From an uncultured Bacilli bacterium (GTDB lineage Bacteria; Bacillota_I; Bacilli_A; RF39; UBA660): DNA of 47,589 nt. The stretch spans positions 1 to 47,589 of the forward strand of contig CAKOJJ010000008.1 of the NCBI GenBank assembly GCA_934089275.1, written 5' to 3'. Below are positions 33,850 to 43,566 of this stretch, in pieces. The position numbers were made by a program, and so were the translations under genes. The notes beneath the pieces were generated by a model. It saw only the letters and a program-made list of their open reading frames with translations, was not told where the DNA came from and did not search any database. Numbering within the stretch: the first letter of the stretch is position 1; every line of letters begins with the position of its first letter.

Positions 33850-34472
33850 AATTTTAAAGAATCTATTCGTTCTTGAAAGTTATCGCTCATACAAATATAA
33901 GAGCCACTTACTAAAACATCAGCTGAATTCAAAAACACCCGCGTTTCTAAATTAACTCCACCATCAATAGAAACAAGATAATTATAGTTCTTTTCGCATT
34001 TCAATTTTTGTAAAACGTCCAATTTTTCAATTGTTTCAGGAATTAGTTTTTGTCCACCTAAACCAGGATTAACACTCATTATTAAAACATATTCAACATT
34101 ATCAAGACATTCAACATTCATAACTCTAGTTTTAGGATTTATCGCAATGCCAGCACCAATATTATAAGAATGAATTAAATCAATATATTTTTTATAATCA
34201 GGGATTTCTGCATGAACAGTGATAAATCTAGGATTCAATTCTTTTAAAACTTCAATATAATTTGTGGGATCTTCAACCATTAAATGTATATCTAATGGTT
34301 TTTTTATGTCTTTTAAACAATCTAAAAACTCATATTCATTCATTGTTTTTTCACTTGTAAATTTTCCATCCATTATATCAACATGAATAAAATCAGCAGT
34401 AGTTTCATCCAATTTTTCCAATGTATCTTTCACATCAGTTTTGTTTTTTAAAAAAGAAACCGATATTTTCAT
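33843..34472 (-). CDS. rpe: Ribulose-phosphate 3-epimerase
   Basis: TIM-barrel enzyme that interconverts ribulose 5-phosphate and xylulose 5-phosphate in the pentose phosphate pathway. It has FIHVDIMDGKF (about 28-38), IHLMVEDP, VLIMSVNPGLGGQKLIP (phosphate loop region) and SIDGGVN. 209 residues, slightly short of the usual 215-220. Its start overlaps the rsgA stop by 4 bases (ATGA). Last gene of the rlmN-prpC-prkC-rsgA-rpe unit. Confidence 0.94.
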   Translation of the reverse strand: MKISVSFLKNKTDVKDTLEKLDETTADFIHVDIMDGKFTSEKTMNEYEFLDCLKDIKKPLDIHLMVEDPTNYIEVLKELNPRFITVHAEIPDYKKYIDLIHSYNIGAGIAINPKTRVMNVECLDNVEYVLIMSVNPGLGGQKLIPETIEKLDVLQKLKCEKNYNYLVSIDGGVNLETRVFLNSADVLVSGSYICMSDNFQERIDSLKLK

Positions 34473-35308
34473 TCCATCACCATCTTTTTATAATTTTCAT
34501 ATCTAGATTCAAGTATTACATTGTTTTCTACATCTTCTAAGACTTTACAACCAATTTCATTTATATGTTTACAATCTCTAAATTTACATTCATCATTTTT
34601 AAATTCTTTAAAAGCAAATTTGATATTTTCCTTTGGTACATGAATATCTAATGCTGAAAATCCTGGAGTATCGATAAAATAAATATCATTTATTTCAAAG
34701 AGTTCAACATGTCTAGTTGTATGTTTACCTCTACCTAAAGCTTCACTTATATCATCTGTCTTAAGATTTAAAGTTGGATCTAATTTATTTATAAATGTTG
34801 ATTTACCAGCACCAGTTTGACCTGTCAAAGTAACTGTTGCGCCTTTTAAAGATTCAAACAAACAAGAATATTCTGTATTTAATATAACTTTATAACCAAC
34901 GCTTTTATAGTAATCTATTATACTATCAAATTCTTTTCTTTCCTCTTCAGTTAATAAATCATATTTACTAAAAACTATAATTGGTTCAATATCAGATAAA
35001 ATAATATTAGTAAGCATTTTATCCAAAAGAAGTGATGAAAAGTCAGGATGTTTTAAACTAGTAACTATTAAACAAACATCTATGTTAGCAACTCTTGGTC
35101 TTAAAAGTTCATTTTTTCTATTATATATATCAATAATGTATTTATTATCAATATCAACTTTAACTCGATCACCAACTAAAGGAGTAAGCCCCATATTACG
35201 GAACTTACCCCTAGCTTGACAATCTACAAAAGTGCTTCCACATTTTACAGTATAAAGATTGCTTATGATTCTAACTATTACGCCATCAACATAACTATTC
35301 AATATCAT
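34469..35308 (-). CDS. rsgA: Ribosome small-subunit biogenesis GTPase RsgA
   Basis: Circularly permuted GTPase that checks late 30S assembly. An N-terminal OB fold (1-65) is followed by G4 SKYD (114-117), G1 GQTGAGKST (163-171), switch I GRGKHTTRH, and G3 DTPG (213-216). The C-terminal zinc site is C241, C246, H248 and C254. 279 residues is typical. The start overlaps the prkC end by 14 bases. The order prpC-prkC-rsgA-rpe is conserved across Firmicutes. Confidence 0.95.
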   Translation of the reverse strand: MILNSYVDGVIVRIISNLYTVKCGSTFVDCQARGKFRNMGLTPLVGDRVKVDIDNKYIIDIYNRKNELLRPRVANIDVCLIVTSLKHPDFSSLLLDKMLTNIILSDIEPIIVFSKYDLLTEEERKEFDSIIDYYKSVGYKVILNTEYSCLFESLKGATVTLTGQTGAGKSTFINKLDPTLNLKTDDISEALGRGKHTTRHVELFEINDIYFIDTPGFSALDIHVPKENIKFAFKEFKNDECKFRDCKHINEIGCKVLEDVENNVILESRYENYKKMVME

Positions 35309-37064
35309 CTACTCCATCATCAACTACTTCTTCAGCAATTTTTATTGTTAAAGTTTGACCATTTACAACAGCATCATCTGCTTTTTGACTTTGTTCAAAA
35401 ATTGTTCCAGCTGGATATTCATCTGTTTCAACATATGAAGTTGTAAGTTTAACACCATATTTTGTACACCATTCTTCAATTTGTTTTAAAGAATATTTTC
35501 CTTTAGTAAAGTCTGGATAAGTTGTTGACATATCAGAAATATAAAGAATAATTGTATCTCCTTCAACTAGTTTAGCACCAGCAGCAGGTTCAGTTTTTAA
35601 TATTTCTTCACTAGTATGATTTCCTTTATCCTCGATTTTTTCAACTTTAACAAATAAGTTATACATTTTTTCCAAAATAGCTTTTTCTTCAATATAATTT
35701 TTACCAGTTAAATCTTCTAATGTATAGGCATTTTCACCACTTGAAATATAGATAGTAACTGATGCACCTTTTTTTCTAGTGCTTCCTTTTGATGGATATG
35801 TTTTAGTAACATTACCTTCTTTTATTGTAGATGAAGATTCAGTCTTTTGTTCATCAGATATCGTAAATCCTGCACTTATAAGTTTGTTTTCAGCTTCCTC
35901 TACACTTAACCCTGTAACATCAGGTACTTTAATATCTTTTACTGCTGTTATTTTAGGTATTAAGAACACTAAAGTAGTTACAATAAGTATTAAACCTGTA
36001 AATATAACTGCTAAAATAAGCAAAAGTTTATTTTCTTTTTTTCTTAAATCTTTTTCAGTAATCTTTTTAGCTTTTATCTCGACATCTTCTTTCTTCTCTT
36101 CATTTTTTTCTTTATCTTTTTCAATTTCTTTTTTAGTTTGTTTCTTTTCTTGAGGAACTTCGCTTGGAGTTACCTTCTTTTTTATTATATCCGCATCATC
36201 TTCAGGATATTCAAAAACATATTTTGGTTCATTGATTCTTGAATCATCCAAAGCCGTTTTTAAATCATCATGCATTTCTTTGGCATCTTGATAACGGTTT
36301 TTAACATTTTTAGCTGTTGCTTTCATAATAATGTTATCAATCGATTGAGGTGTATTTGGTAAAAGTTCTCTTACAGATGGAACACTTTCTTTGATGTGTT
36401 TTAATGCTATTTCAACTGCATTATCGCCTTTAAATGGCAAAGTTCCTGTTAAAAGTTCATACATCAAAATGCCCATTGAATAGACATCACTTTGAATTGT
36501 TGCTCCTTTACCACTTGCTTGTTCTGGTGGTAAATAATGAACACTTCCCATAACCGAATTAGTTTGAGTAAGTTGAGTTGAATTGAGTGCCATTGCAATA
36601 CCAAAGTCTGTGATCTTAATCAAACCATTTTCCAAAATCATAATGTTTTGAGGCTTAATATCACGATGTATTATATAAGAATCGTGTGCAGCACTCATAC
36701 CATCAGTAACTTGAAGCATTATATCAACAACTTCAGTTAAAGTTAAACTTCCTCGTTTTTTTAGAAGCTGTTTCAAATGTTTTCCATCAATATATTCCAT
36801 AACGATATAATATGAGCCATTATCTTCACCAACATCATAAACTTCTACAATATTTGGATGAGATAAGCTAGATGCTGATAAAGCCTCTCTTTGAAATCTT
36901 CTAACAAACTTTTCATCAGTTGCCAAGTCTCCTCTTAAAACTTTAACCGCAACATTTCTATCAAGAATAGTATCATATGCAAGATAAACATTGGCCATAC
37001 CACCTTCACCAATTGTTTTGATGATTTGGTATCGGTCGTTTATCTTTTGACCCTTCATTATCAT
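35295..37064 (-). CDS. prkC: PASTA-domain Ser/Thr protein kinase
   Basis: Membrane kinase that senses cell-wall fragments and controls wall metabolism; in B. subtilis PrkC also triggers spore germination. The kinase domain (about 8-270) has GEGGMANV, the Lys in AVKVL, HRDIKPQN and DFGIA. A Lys/Glu-rich juxtamembrane linker (about 290-345), one membrane helix (LLLILAVIFTGLILIVTTLVFLI) and three PASTA repeats follow (about 375-440, 441-510, 511-580). The frame opens at 37073; ATG 37064, directly after the prpC stop, aligns best with PrkC starts (MxxGxxIxxRYQI). The Asp/Glu-rich tail overlaps rsgA. Confidence 0.95.
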   Translation of the reverse strand: MIMKGQKINDRYQIIKTIGEGGMANVYLAYDTILDRNVAVKVLRGDLATDEKFVRRFQREALSASSLSHPNIVEVYDVGEDNGSYYIVMEYIDGKHLKQLLKKRGSLTLTEVVDIMLQVTDGMSAAHDSYIIHRDIKPQNIMILENGLIKITDFGIAMALNSTQLTQTNSVMGSVHYLPPEQASGKGATIQSDVYSMGILMYELLTGTLPFKGDNAVEIALKHIKESVPSVRELLPNTPQSIDNIIMKATAKNVKNRYQDAKEMHDDLKTALDDSRINEPKYVFEYPEDDADIIKKKVTPSEVPQEKKQTKKEIEKDKEKNEEKKEDVEIKAKKITEKDLRKKENKLLLILAVIFTGLILIVTTLVFLIPKITAVKDIKVPDVTGLSVEEAENKLISAGFTISDEQKTESSSTIKEGNVTKTYPSKGSTRKKGASVTIYISSGENAYTLEDLTGKNYIEEKAILEKMYNLFVKVEKIEDKGNHTSEEILKTEPAAGAKLVEGDTIILYISDMSTTYPDFTKGKYSLKQIEEWCTKYGVKLTTSYVETDEYPAGTIFEQSQKADDAVVNGQTLTIKIAEEVVDDGVDDIE

Positions 37065-37065
37065 A

Positions 37066-37815
37066 CTACACATCCCCGCTTCTATCTTCTTTTACTAAAT
37101 AAGCTATTGAAATGTTATCTTGTCCACCACGAACATTGCATTTTTTAACTAACTTAATAAGTTTATCTTCAACACTTATATCTTCTTCGTTTAAAACTTT
37201 TTCAATTTGTTCTTGAGTTAACATATTTGTTAAACCATCGCTTGAAAGCATTATGGCATCAACATCAGTTTCAACTTCAAATATATCAAACTCACATGTA
37301 TCAGCAGCTCCTAAAGCACGCATTAAAACATTTCTCTTAGGATGATTTTTAGCTTCTCTTTCAGATAAATCACCTGTTTCAACTAAAAAGTTAACTAATG
37401 TATGATCATTCGTGATTTTTTTTAATTTACCATTTTTAAATACAAATCCACTTGAATCACCTATATTAACAAACATCAAGAAATCCTTAGTTAAAAGAGC
37501 CATTACACAAGTAGTTCCAAGTCCCATTGCTTCAGGATGTTCATCACTATATTTTAAAATACTAGCATTAACTTCATTTAAGTTTTCTCTTATCCAGTTA
37601 ACCGCATCAATTTTTGTACCAATAGTTGATAAAGATTGAAAACGAGAACCGATTTGAGTTACCACCATACTTGATGCAATTTCACCAGCCCTATGTCCTC
37701 CCATACCATCAGCAACAATCATCAAATGTTCACTTGAAGAATTTTTAACAATAGTAACTGAGTCTTCATTATGACTTCTAACTCTTCCTGAATCAGTTAT
37801 ATAAAATGATTTCAT
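37066..37815 (-). CDS. prpC: PP2C-type Ser/Thr protein phosphatase
   Basis: Metal-dependent phosphatase that reverses PrkC phosphorylation. Metal-binding motifs: SHNEDS (near 14-19), IVADGMGGHRAGE (33-45), MFVNIGDSSGF and LSSDGLTNML, then GGQDNISIAYL. 249 residues is typical. ATGA overlap with rlmN upstream; the kinase gene follows directly. Confidence 0.95.
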   Translation of the reverse strand: MKSFYITDSGRVRSHNEDSVTIVKNSSSEHLMIVADGMGGHRAGEIASSMVVTQIGSRFQSLSTIGTKIDAVNWIRENLNEVNASILKYSDEHPEAMGLGTTCVMALLTKDFLMFVNIGDSSGFVFKNGKLKKITNDHTLVNFLVETGDLSEREAKNHPKRNVLMRALGAADTCEFDIFEVETDVDAIMLSSDGLTNMLTQEQIEKVLNEEDISVEDKLIKLVKKCNVRGGQDNISIAYLVKEDRSGDV

Positions 37816-38834
37816 CTTTCCACCTCATTTGCTCTAAGTTGCCCACAGGCAGCATCTATATTTCCACCAAACTCACGTCTAACCGTTACATTTATTCCAC
37901 GACGTTTTAAAGTATCATAGAATTTCATAACTCGATCATTTGGAGATTTTTTATATTCTATATGACTAGTTTCATTATAAGGAATTAAATTAACATATAC
38001 GTTCATTCCTCTAAGTAAATCAGCAAGTTCATTTGCATTTTCTTCACTATCATTTACCATACTAAGCATAACATATTCTATGGTAACTCGTCTATTAGTT
38101 TTTTCAATATATTCATTTATAGTAGCAATTAATTCACCTATATTATAAGCTTTATTTACTTTCATAATTTTATTTCTAAGTTCATCATTAGGTGCATGTA
38201 AGCTGATTGCTAAATTAGTTTGCAAATCTTCTTCTGCATATCTTTTTATCATTGGTACAAGTCCACTCGTTGAAACTGTAATATGTCTTGCTCCAATCGC
38301 GATTCCAAATGGTGAATTAATTATTCTTATGAAATTCATAATATTATCATAATTATCAAAAGGTTCGCCTATTCCCATTACAACTACACTAGAAATACGT
38401 GTACCAACATCTTCTTCAATCATAAGAATTTGTCTTACAATTTCACCCGGAAATAAATCTCTTACTTTTTTTAAACGTCCAGACTCACAAAAAGAGCATC
38501 CCATATTGCAACCAATTTGACTCGATACACACACACTTAATCCATAATCGTGTCTCATAAGAACACTTTCAATTAAATTACCATCATCTAATTCAAATAG
38601 ATATTTATTAGTTTCTTTACTTGTTTGACGTCTTACAAGTTTTAACATTGAAATATCAAAATCTTTTTTCAATTGTTCTCTTAATTCAAGTTTAATATTA
38701 CTCATTTTATCAAAATCAAAAATACGTTTTTTATATATCCAATCATAAATTTGTTTTGAAACAAATTTAGAATATCCGTTATCTTCTAAATATGATGTTA
38801 AGTCTTCTAATTTTAAATCAAAAATACTTTTCAC
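37812..38834 (-). CDS. rlmN: Dual-specificity 23S rRNA/tRNA adenine-C2 methyltransferase RlmN
   Basis: Radical-SAM enzyme that methylates A2503 of 23S rRNA and A37 of some tRNAs. The 4Fe-4S ligands are C109, C113 and C116 (CNMGCSFC). The two cysteines of the ping-pong mechanism are C102 (seven residues before the first ligand, as in E. coli) and C330 (in AACGQLR). GIGEPFDNYDN is the SAM contact. 340 residues is typical. First gene of the unit running to rpe. Confidence 0.95.
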   Translation of the reverse strand: MKSIFDLKLEDLTSYLEDNGYSKFVSKQIYDWIYKKRIFDFDKMSNIKLELREQLKKDFDISMLKLVRRQTSKETNKYLFELDDGNLIESVLMRHDYGLSVCVSSQIGCNMGCSFCESGRLKKVRDLFPGEIVRQILMIEEDVGTRISSVVVMGIGEPFDNYDNIMNFIRIINSPFGIAIGARHITVSTSGLVPMIKRYAEEDLQTNLAISLHAPNDELRNKIMKVNKAYNIGELIATINEYIEKTNRRVTIEYVMLSMVNDSEENANELADLLRGMNVYVNLIPYNETSHIEYKKSPNDRVMKFYDTLKRRGINVTVRREFGGNIDAACGQLRANEVER

Positions 38835-39136
38835 ACATTCACCTCATATTCTATAAAAATTATATCAAAAAACTAAAAAAAATAATAGAATTAACTATAT
38901 CAGTTTTAAAATTTAAATATAAACACCATTATTTATAAAATTATAATTTTATATAAAAATAAAACTCATTTTCTATTGAGTTCTATTTTTTATACTAACT
39001 TTTTAAAAAAAAGTATATATCAATAAACAAAAAATCAATTAACTATTGCACACAAAACAAATGTTTGCTATTTTATTTATAGGATCATTTAATAGTTGGG
39101 TGATTTGCCAAACTTCAAAAGAAGGGAGGCGATATT
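38835..39136. other. Intergenic stretch before toxin locus 2
   Basis: No gene is visible in these about 300 very AT-rich bases. An inverted repeat AACTCA/TGAGTT (about 38966-38985) is flanked by T runs on both sides and may terminate transcription in either direction. The toxin-2 leader begins after about 39080. Confidence 0.5.
39095..39129 (+). promoter_or_regulatory. Toxin 2 mRNA leader: SD hairpin and long-range pairing arm
   Basis: CTTC at 39113-39116 can pair with GAAG at 39121-39124, at the start of the ribosome site. Further out, GTTGGGTG (39095-39102) plus TTGCC (39105-39109) can pair with GGCAACACTCAAC at 39278-39290 beyond the stop codon: 13 pairs with one G-U and a 2-base bulge. 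The same long-range pairing, with different bases, is found at locus 1. A promoter is less clear than at locus 1; TATAGG at about 39079-39084 takes the position of the -10. Confidence 0.55.
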
Positions 39137-39220
39137 ATGAGCAAGAAAGACTTTTTAATCTTATCTTTAATCATTATTATCTTCCTATTAGTATCTTTGT
39201 TATACATAGTACTAATATAG
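39137..39220 (+). CDS. Small hydrophobic type I toxin, locus 2 (27 aa)
   Basis: The peptide MSKKDFLILS followed by LIIIIFLLVSLLYIVLI is one membrane helix with a short basic head. GGGAGG at 39124-39129 lies 7 bases before ATG 39137. A longer overlapping frame from 39046 is a shadow. Peptide sequence identity to the toxin at 7732 is low, but both share the SD hairpin, the 5'-3' mRNA pairing, the convergent antisense RNA and the 53-bp antisense promoter. Toxicity is inferred from this layout. Confidence 0.75.
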   Translation: MSKKDFLILSLIIIIFLLVSLLYIVLI

Positions 39221-39221
39221 A

Positions 39222-39311
39222 AATAAAAAAAATCACCTAACTCAGCAATGATTTAGGTGATTGCTAAAATATTACTAGGCAACACTCAACATGCGAATAT
39301 TAAATGTTCCT
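39222..39311 (-). ncRNA. Antisense antitoxin RNA, locus 2
   Basis: Minus-strand TATAAT (39323-39318) predicts a start near 39311. The RNA stops at stem AATCACCTAA/TTAGGTGATT (39231-39240 and 39253-39262) followed by eight T, about 90 nt. Its 5' part can form the same small hairpin as locus 1, with changed bases kept pairable by G-U. It overlaps the toxin mRNA 3' region. Confidence 0.7.
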
Positions 39312-39355
39312 TTTTTTATTATATGCAAATCTTCTTGCTGAATACATTTTACCAT
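39303..39355. repeat. 53-bp antisense-promoter module, copy 2
   Basis: Matches 7885-7937 at 49 of 53 positions. One of the four changes turns the -10 from TACAAT into the consensus TATAAT. Confidence 0.85.
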
Positions 39356-39400
39356 AAAAAAAGTATTCATACAAGTTCAATGAATACTCTTTTTTTACTT

Positions 39401-40618
39401 TTAATCTTTTTGCTTTTTACTTGGTTTAACCATTTTATCAAGTGTATAAGCTTCTGTTTCTACTGGTAACTTTTTATTCTTAAGTCTTTGATTTACTAAA
39501 TCAATTACAAGTTCATATATAATCGTGAAACATGGAACTGCAATTAATAAACCAACAAGTCCAAATAATCCTCCAAATAAAGTAATTGCAAATAATACCC
39601 AAAATGATGGAAGTCCAGTCGCTTGCTTTTGAATAGCAGGTGTAACAAAGTTACCATCAATTTGTTGCAATACAACAATGAATAAAACAAAAGTAATTGC
39701 TTTAACAGGAGAAATCATGCATATAAGTAATGCTGATGGTATAGTTCCAATATATGGTCCAAAATAAGGAATTAAATCAGTTGTTCCTACTAAAACAGCT
39801 ATTAAAAGTGCATATGGATATTTACAAATAAGTAAGAATAAAAGTGTACAAGTGAATACAAATCCAAATGAATCACAAATCTTACCAATCATAAATTGAC
39901 AGAATACATGATTAACATGTTTTACTTCATCAATAAAAGCATCAACATGTTTTATATCAAAGAATGAATATAAAGTTTTTCTAATTCCTGCTCCAAAGTT
40001 TTTTGTATTAGCTAAAATATAAACAGCAAATACTGCACCAATAGCAAAGTTAAATATAAATGTTAAGAATCCAAATACTCCACTTCTTACTTTATCTAAA
40101 GCCGATTGAGTAAATGGAGAAATAACTGTATTAATTGCAGTCATCAATGATTTAGAAATCTCATTATATTTATCTAGAATATCCGTTGATAATTCTTTAT
40201 TATTTGAAAGCCATTTTGTTATTGCACTTTCCAAATCTTTCAAATAATCTGGAACATTAACTAAAAGAGATTGAATACTTGTTAATAATTGAGGAATAAT
40301 AATGCTTATTAAAGCGACTAATAAACCAATAATAATAACAAATGTACATAAAATACTTAAATTTCTTCTAGTCTTTTCTTTTTCAATTCTATTAAATACT
40401 TTATTTTCAAATAAATTAACTATTGGATGCATTATATAAGCAAGTACTAAACCATATATTAAAGGCATCATTATATTTAATATATTTTTAATAAAACCAA
40501 AAATTGCTCCAATATTATAAATTATAAATGAAAATAATATTCCAGCAGCAATTACTAAAAATGCCGTTACTCCAATTTGTACTACTTTGTTGTCAAATAG
40601 TTTTTTCACATTTATCAC
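39401..40618 (-). CDS. AI-2E family (PerM/YtvI-like) membrane protein
   Basis: 405-residue protein with about eight membrane helices and the family's C-terminal signature: LVGTTDLIPYFGPYIGTIPSALLICM, QQIDGNFVTPAIQKQATGLPSFWVLFAITLFGGLFGLVGLLIAVPCF. Members were named for autoinducer-2 export; others are Na+/H+ antiporters or sporulation proteins (YtvI), so the substrate is open. GGTGAT precedes the ATG. Confidence 0.9.
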   Translation of the reverse strand: MINVKKLFDNKVVQIGVTAFLVIAAGILFSFIIYNIGAIFGFIKNILNIMMPLIYGLVLAYIMHPIVNLFENKVFNRIEKEKTRRNLSILCTFVIIIGLLVALISIIIPQLLTSIQSLLVNVPDYLKDLESAITKWLSNNKELSTDILDKYNEISKSLMTAINTVISPFTQSALDKVRSGVFGFLTFIFNFAIGAVFAVYILANTKNFGAGIRKTLYSFFDIKHVDAFIDEVKHVNHVFCQFMIGKICDSFGFVFTCTLLFLLICKYPYALLIAVLVGTTDLIPYFGPYIGTIPSALLICMISPVKAITFVLFIVVLQQIDGNFVTPAIQKQATGLPSFWVLFAITLFGGLFGLVGLLIAVPCFTIIYELVIDLVNQRLKNKKLPVETEAYTLDKMVKPSKKQKD

Positions 40619-40661
40619 CTACATCAATTATAAAGAAAAATTACCTTTTTGTAAACAAAAG

Positions 40662-42095
40662 TTACCTTTTTCCAATATAATCTTTAATTGTTTTTTTTAA
40701 TATATTTATATTCGTTTCTGATATATCAATGAATTCAATAATTTCATTTTTTAATTCTTCGTTACTTTCTATTTCAGCAACTAAACCTGATAACCCGTAA
40801 TTTTTTATACCAGATAAAATTTTTGGAAAAACTTTTACTGAATTTAATGATACTTTTGCCGTTGCTTTTATTTGGCTTCTAATAACATAATCTAAAATAA
40901 TTTCTTTTAATAATGAATCACAACTTACATAGTTTTGAGTAAATTTACCTACTCCATTTAAACAAACAAAAGCTTTTGCCATGTCAAACAAGAATTCAGG
41001 TGGATCAAGTTCATATTTAGTAAAAATCATAACCATATCCATAAAATAATTAGTTACTTCTTTACCACGTAAATTCTCACAGTAGGATTTAACATCCTCT
41101 TTTAAGGCACTTTTTTGCATATCATTTATTTCTCCATAACGTGTTATTATAGAAAATATCTTTTCAAAGTCACTTGTATAAGCTGCAAAGAAAAACTCTT
41201 TACAAAATTCAATTTCTTCTTTATCTAAAGAAAACAACAAACCCATATCTAAAAAATAAATATTACCAACATTATCAACACATATATTTCCACTATGAGG
41301 ATCTCCATGAAAAATTACACTATCATCTTCTAAAAGTGAATTAAAACTTAGTTTTAAATAACTATTTATAGCCGTTTTTATTAATTCTTTATTTTCTTCA
41401 GTCAAAGGAAGTTGATTAACAGTTTTATAAGGGATATAATCCATCACAATAACATCACTTGATGATAACTCTTCATAAACTTTTGGAACACATATTCTAG
41501 TTGTATTAGTTACACTTCCATTTACTTTTTTGGAAAATTCGCCATACTTTCTTATATTATTTATTTCATTATCAAAATCTATTTCTTCACTTATCCATTT
41601 TAAATATAAATTTAGAGCATGCTCTCCTCCAAAAAAATTTTTAAAATTGATAAATCTTCCAAATCTATGCATAAGTTTTTTTAGCTTTTCAACATCTTCT
41701 ACAATATTTTTTTCAATATCTTTTCTTTTAACCTTTATAACAACATCTTTTCCATTTTTAAGTTTAGCTTTATATACTTGAGAGATTGAAGCTGAACCAA
41801 TTGGAGTTTCATCAATAGATAAAAATAAATCACGATAATTTTTCCCATAAGTACTTATCAAAGTATCTTCAACAAATTTAAATTCAACAGGTTCAATATT
41901 ATCACATATACTTGATAAAGCAACTCGATCACTTTCACTAAAATAATTTTGAAATTCATGTGTTGCTAACATTTGAGCAAGTTTTATATAAACAACACCC
42001 ATATTAGTTGCAAAATCGCGAATTACTTCACCATTTGATTTTCTTAACACGAACTTTTTTACAATGGCACGAAACACTTCAAAATATAACTTCAT
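40662..42095 (-). CDS. ABC1/UbiB-family atypical kinase
   Basis: Protein-kinase-like fold of the UbiB/AarF group, 477 residues. It has the helical cap with YIKLAQML (family KxGQ motif, here KLAQ), an Ala-rich nucleotide loop GSASISQVYKAKLKNGKDVVIKVKR, VIFHGDPHSGNICV (catalytic loop) and FLDMGL (metal-binding DFG equivalent). UbiB proteins help coenzyme Q synthesis in Gram-negatives; the role in a Firmicute is unknown. Unlike many UbiB proteins, no C-terminal membrane helix pair is evident. Confidence 0.88.
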   Translation of the reverse strand: MKLYFEVFRAIVKKFVLRKSNGEVIRDFATNMGVVYIKLAQMLATHEFQNYFSESDRVALSSICDNIEPVEFKFVEDTLISTYGKNYRDLFLSIDETPIGSASISQVYKAKLKNGKDVVIKVKRKDIEKNIVEDVEKLKKLMHRFGRFINFKNFFGGEHALNLYLKWISEEIDFDNEINNIRKYGEFSKKVNGSVTNTTRICVPKVYEELSSSDVIVMDYIPYKTVNQLPLTEENKELIKTAINSYLKLSFNSLLEDDSVIFHGDPHSGNICVDNVGNIYFLDMGLLFSLDKEEIEFCKEFFFAAYTSDFEKIFSIITRYGEINDMQKSALKEDVKSYCENLRGKEVTNYFMDMVMIFTKYELDPPEFLFDMAKAFVCLNGVGKFTQNYVSCDSLLKEIILDYVIRSQIKATAKVSLNSVKVFPKILSGIKNYGLSGLVAEIESNEELKNEIIEFIDISETNINILKKTIKDYIGKR

Positions 42096-42186
42096 AGAAA
42101 AACTCCCTAAGAAAATATTATATATTATTTATTAATAAAAGAACATATATTTTTAACTTTTGGTTAAACTATTTAACGGTGATAAT

Positions 42187-43566
42187 ATGGACTATATAAA
42201 AAAAATAAGTGAAGACTATAAAAACGTAACTGATTTAAATATCAAAAAAATAAAACATATCTATATTATCTATCTTGAATCCATTATTGATCAAAACAAA
42301 ATAAACGATTATATTTTAAAAATTATACCTAAAAGTCATATACCTAGAGATATAAAAGAATTAATTCCAAGTCCTAATATAAAAGATGTTCCTGACTATG
42401 ATACTCTATCTCTTTATTTAGAATCAGGCTTTACTATTATTATCAATAGACATCAAGTAATTGCCGTAGAAACAAGAGGAAACTTAGCACGTTCAATCGA
42501 TACTCCAACTACTGAAAGTACAATATATGGTCCAAAAGAAGCGTTTGTTGAAAATTATCAAGTTAACTTAGGTTTAATTAAACGTCGAATAAAATCTAAA
42601 CACTTAAAAAATAAAGATATCTTTATAGGAAGATATACCAAAAATACAGCAAGTGTTCTTTATATAGAAACAATAGCTGAAGAAAAAATATACAATGAAG
42701 TTATTGAAAAATTAGAAGCCATTGATCGAGATGGCGTTAATGATGTAACTCAGTTAAAAAAATATCTAGGTGATAAATCAAAAAATGCCTTTCCCGCTTT
42801 TAAAGTAACTGAAAGACCTGATGTTGTTGCATCTGCATTACTAGAAGGAAAAATAGTCGTTATTCTTGATAACTCTTCTAACGCTTTAATTTTACCTTCT
42901 TTTTTGGCCGATTTTATAAATCCAATTGCTGATCATTATGAAAAAGCTATAAACATCAATTTTTTAAAAGTATTACGCTTCTTTTGTTTCTTTCTAGCTA
43001 TCTTAACACCAGCAATATATGTAGCTATAACCACATACAATCAAGAAACAATACCTACAACTATCCTTATAAATTTTCAGGATCAGCGTAGTAAAGTTCC
43101 TTTTCCGGCAGTAATCGAATGTTTAATAACTCTCATCATATGTGAAATCTTAAGAGAAAGTGATATTCGTTTTCCATCAAATTACGGATCAGCGACTTCT
43201 ATTTTGGGAGCCTTAGTTTTAGGTGAAGCTGCTGTATCAGCTGGTATTGTTTCACCTATAATGATAATCATTGTTGCTATAACTTTTATTTCAAGTTTAA
43301 TTTTTACAGATCTTGAAATAATAAATTCAATAAGACATTGGAGATTTTTATTTCTATTTGTTGCAGCAATTTATGGCCTTTTTGGAATAGGTATTGGTTT
43401 TATTGCACTTATCGCTTGTCTTACAAGTTACGAAGTTTTTGATAAACCTTATTTTTATCCCCTATCTCCATTTGATTTTACTTATTTAAAACAAACTTTA
43501 TTTAAAATGAAAACAAAGAAAAGAAGTAAACTTTTAAGCAAAAATAGATATAAGGAGGCTCCATGA
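42187..43566 (+). CDS. gerA: GerA-type spore germination receptor subunit A
   Basis: A subunit of a nutrient germinant receptor in the inner spore membrane. A large N-terminal soluble part (about 1-235) carries GFTIIINRHQVIAVETRG, RSIDTPTTESTIYGPKEAFVENYQVNLGLIKRRI and the VLYIETIA strand. Membrane helices follow, with FPAVIECLITLIICEILRESDIRFPSNYGSATSILGALVLGEAAVSAGIVSPIMII. 459 residues is normal. The frame opens at TTG 42160, but ATG 42187 with GGTGAT upstream is the clear start. It overlaps gerC by 4 bases. Confidence 0.95.
   Translation: MDYIKKISEDYKNVTDLNIKKIKHIYIIYLESIIDQNKINDYILKIIPKSHIPRDIKELIPSPNIKDVPDYDTLSLYLESGFTIIINRHQVIAVETRGNLARSIDTPTTESTIYGPKEAFVENYQVNLGLIKRRIKSKHLKNKDIFIGRYTKNTASVLYIETIAEEKIYNEVIEKLEAIDRDGVNDVTQLKKYLGDKSKNAFPAFKVTERPDVVASALLEGKIVVILDNSSNALILPSFLADFINPIADHYEKAININFLKVLRFFCFFLAILTPAIYVAITTYNQETIPTTILINFQDQRSKVPFPAVIECLITLIICEILRESDIRFPSNYGSATSILGALVLGEAAVSAGIVSPIMIIIVAITFISSLIFTDLEIINSIRHWRFLFLFVAAIYGLFGIGIGFIALIACLTSYEVFDKPYFYPLSPFDFTYLKQTLFKMKTKKRSKLLSKNRYKEAP

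Noticed and set aside
35779..36153. 124-aa plus-strand frame inside prkC
   Set aside because: It is a shadow of the Lys/Glu-rich linker and PASTA region of a clearly real kinase gene.
39046..39240. 64-aa frame across toxin locus 2
   Set aside because: It is in a different frame from the peptide served by GGGAGG at 39124-39129, and it runs through the leader and into the antisense terminator.
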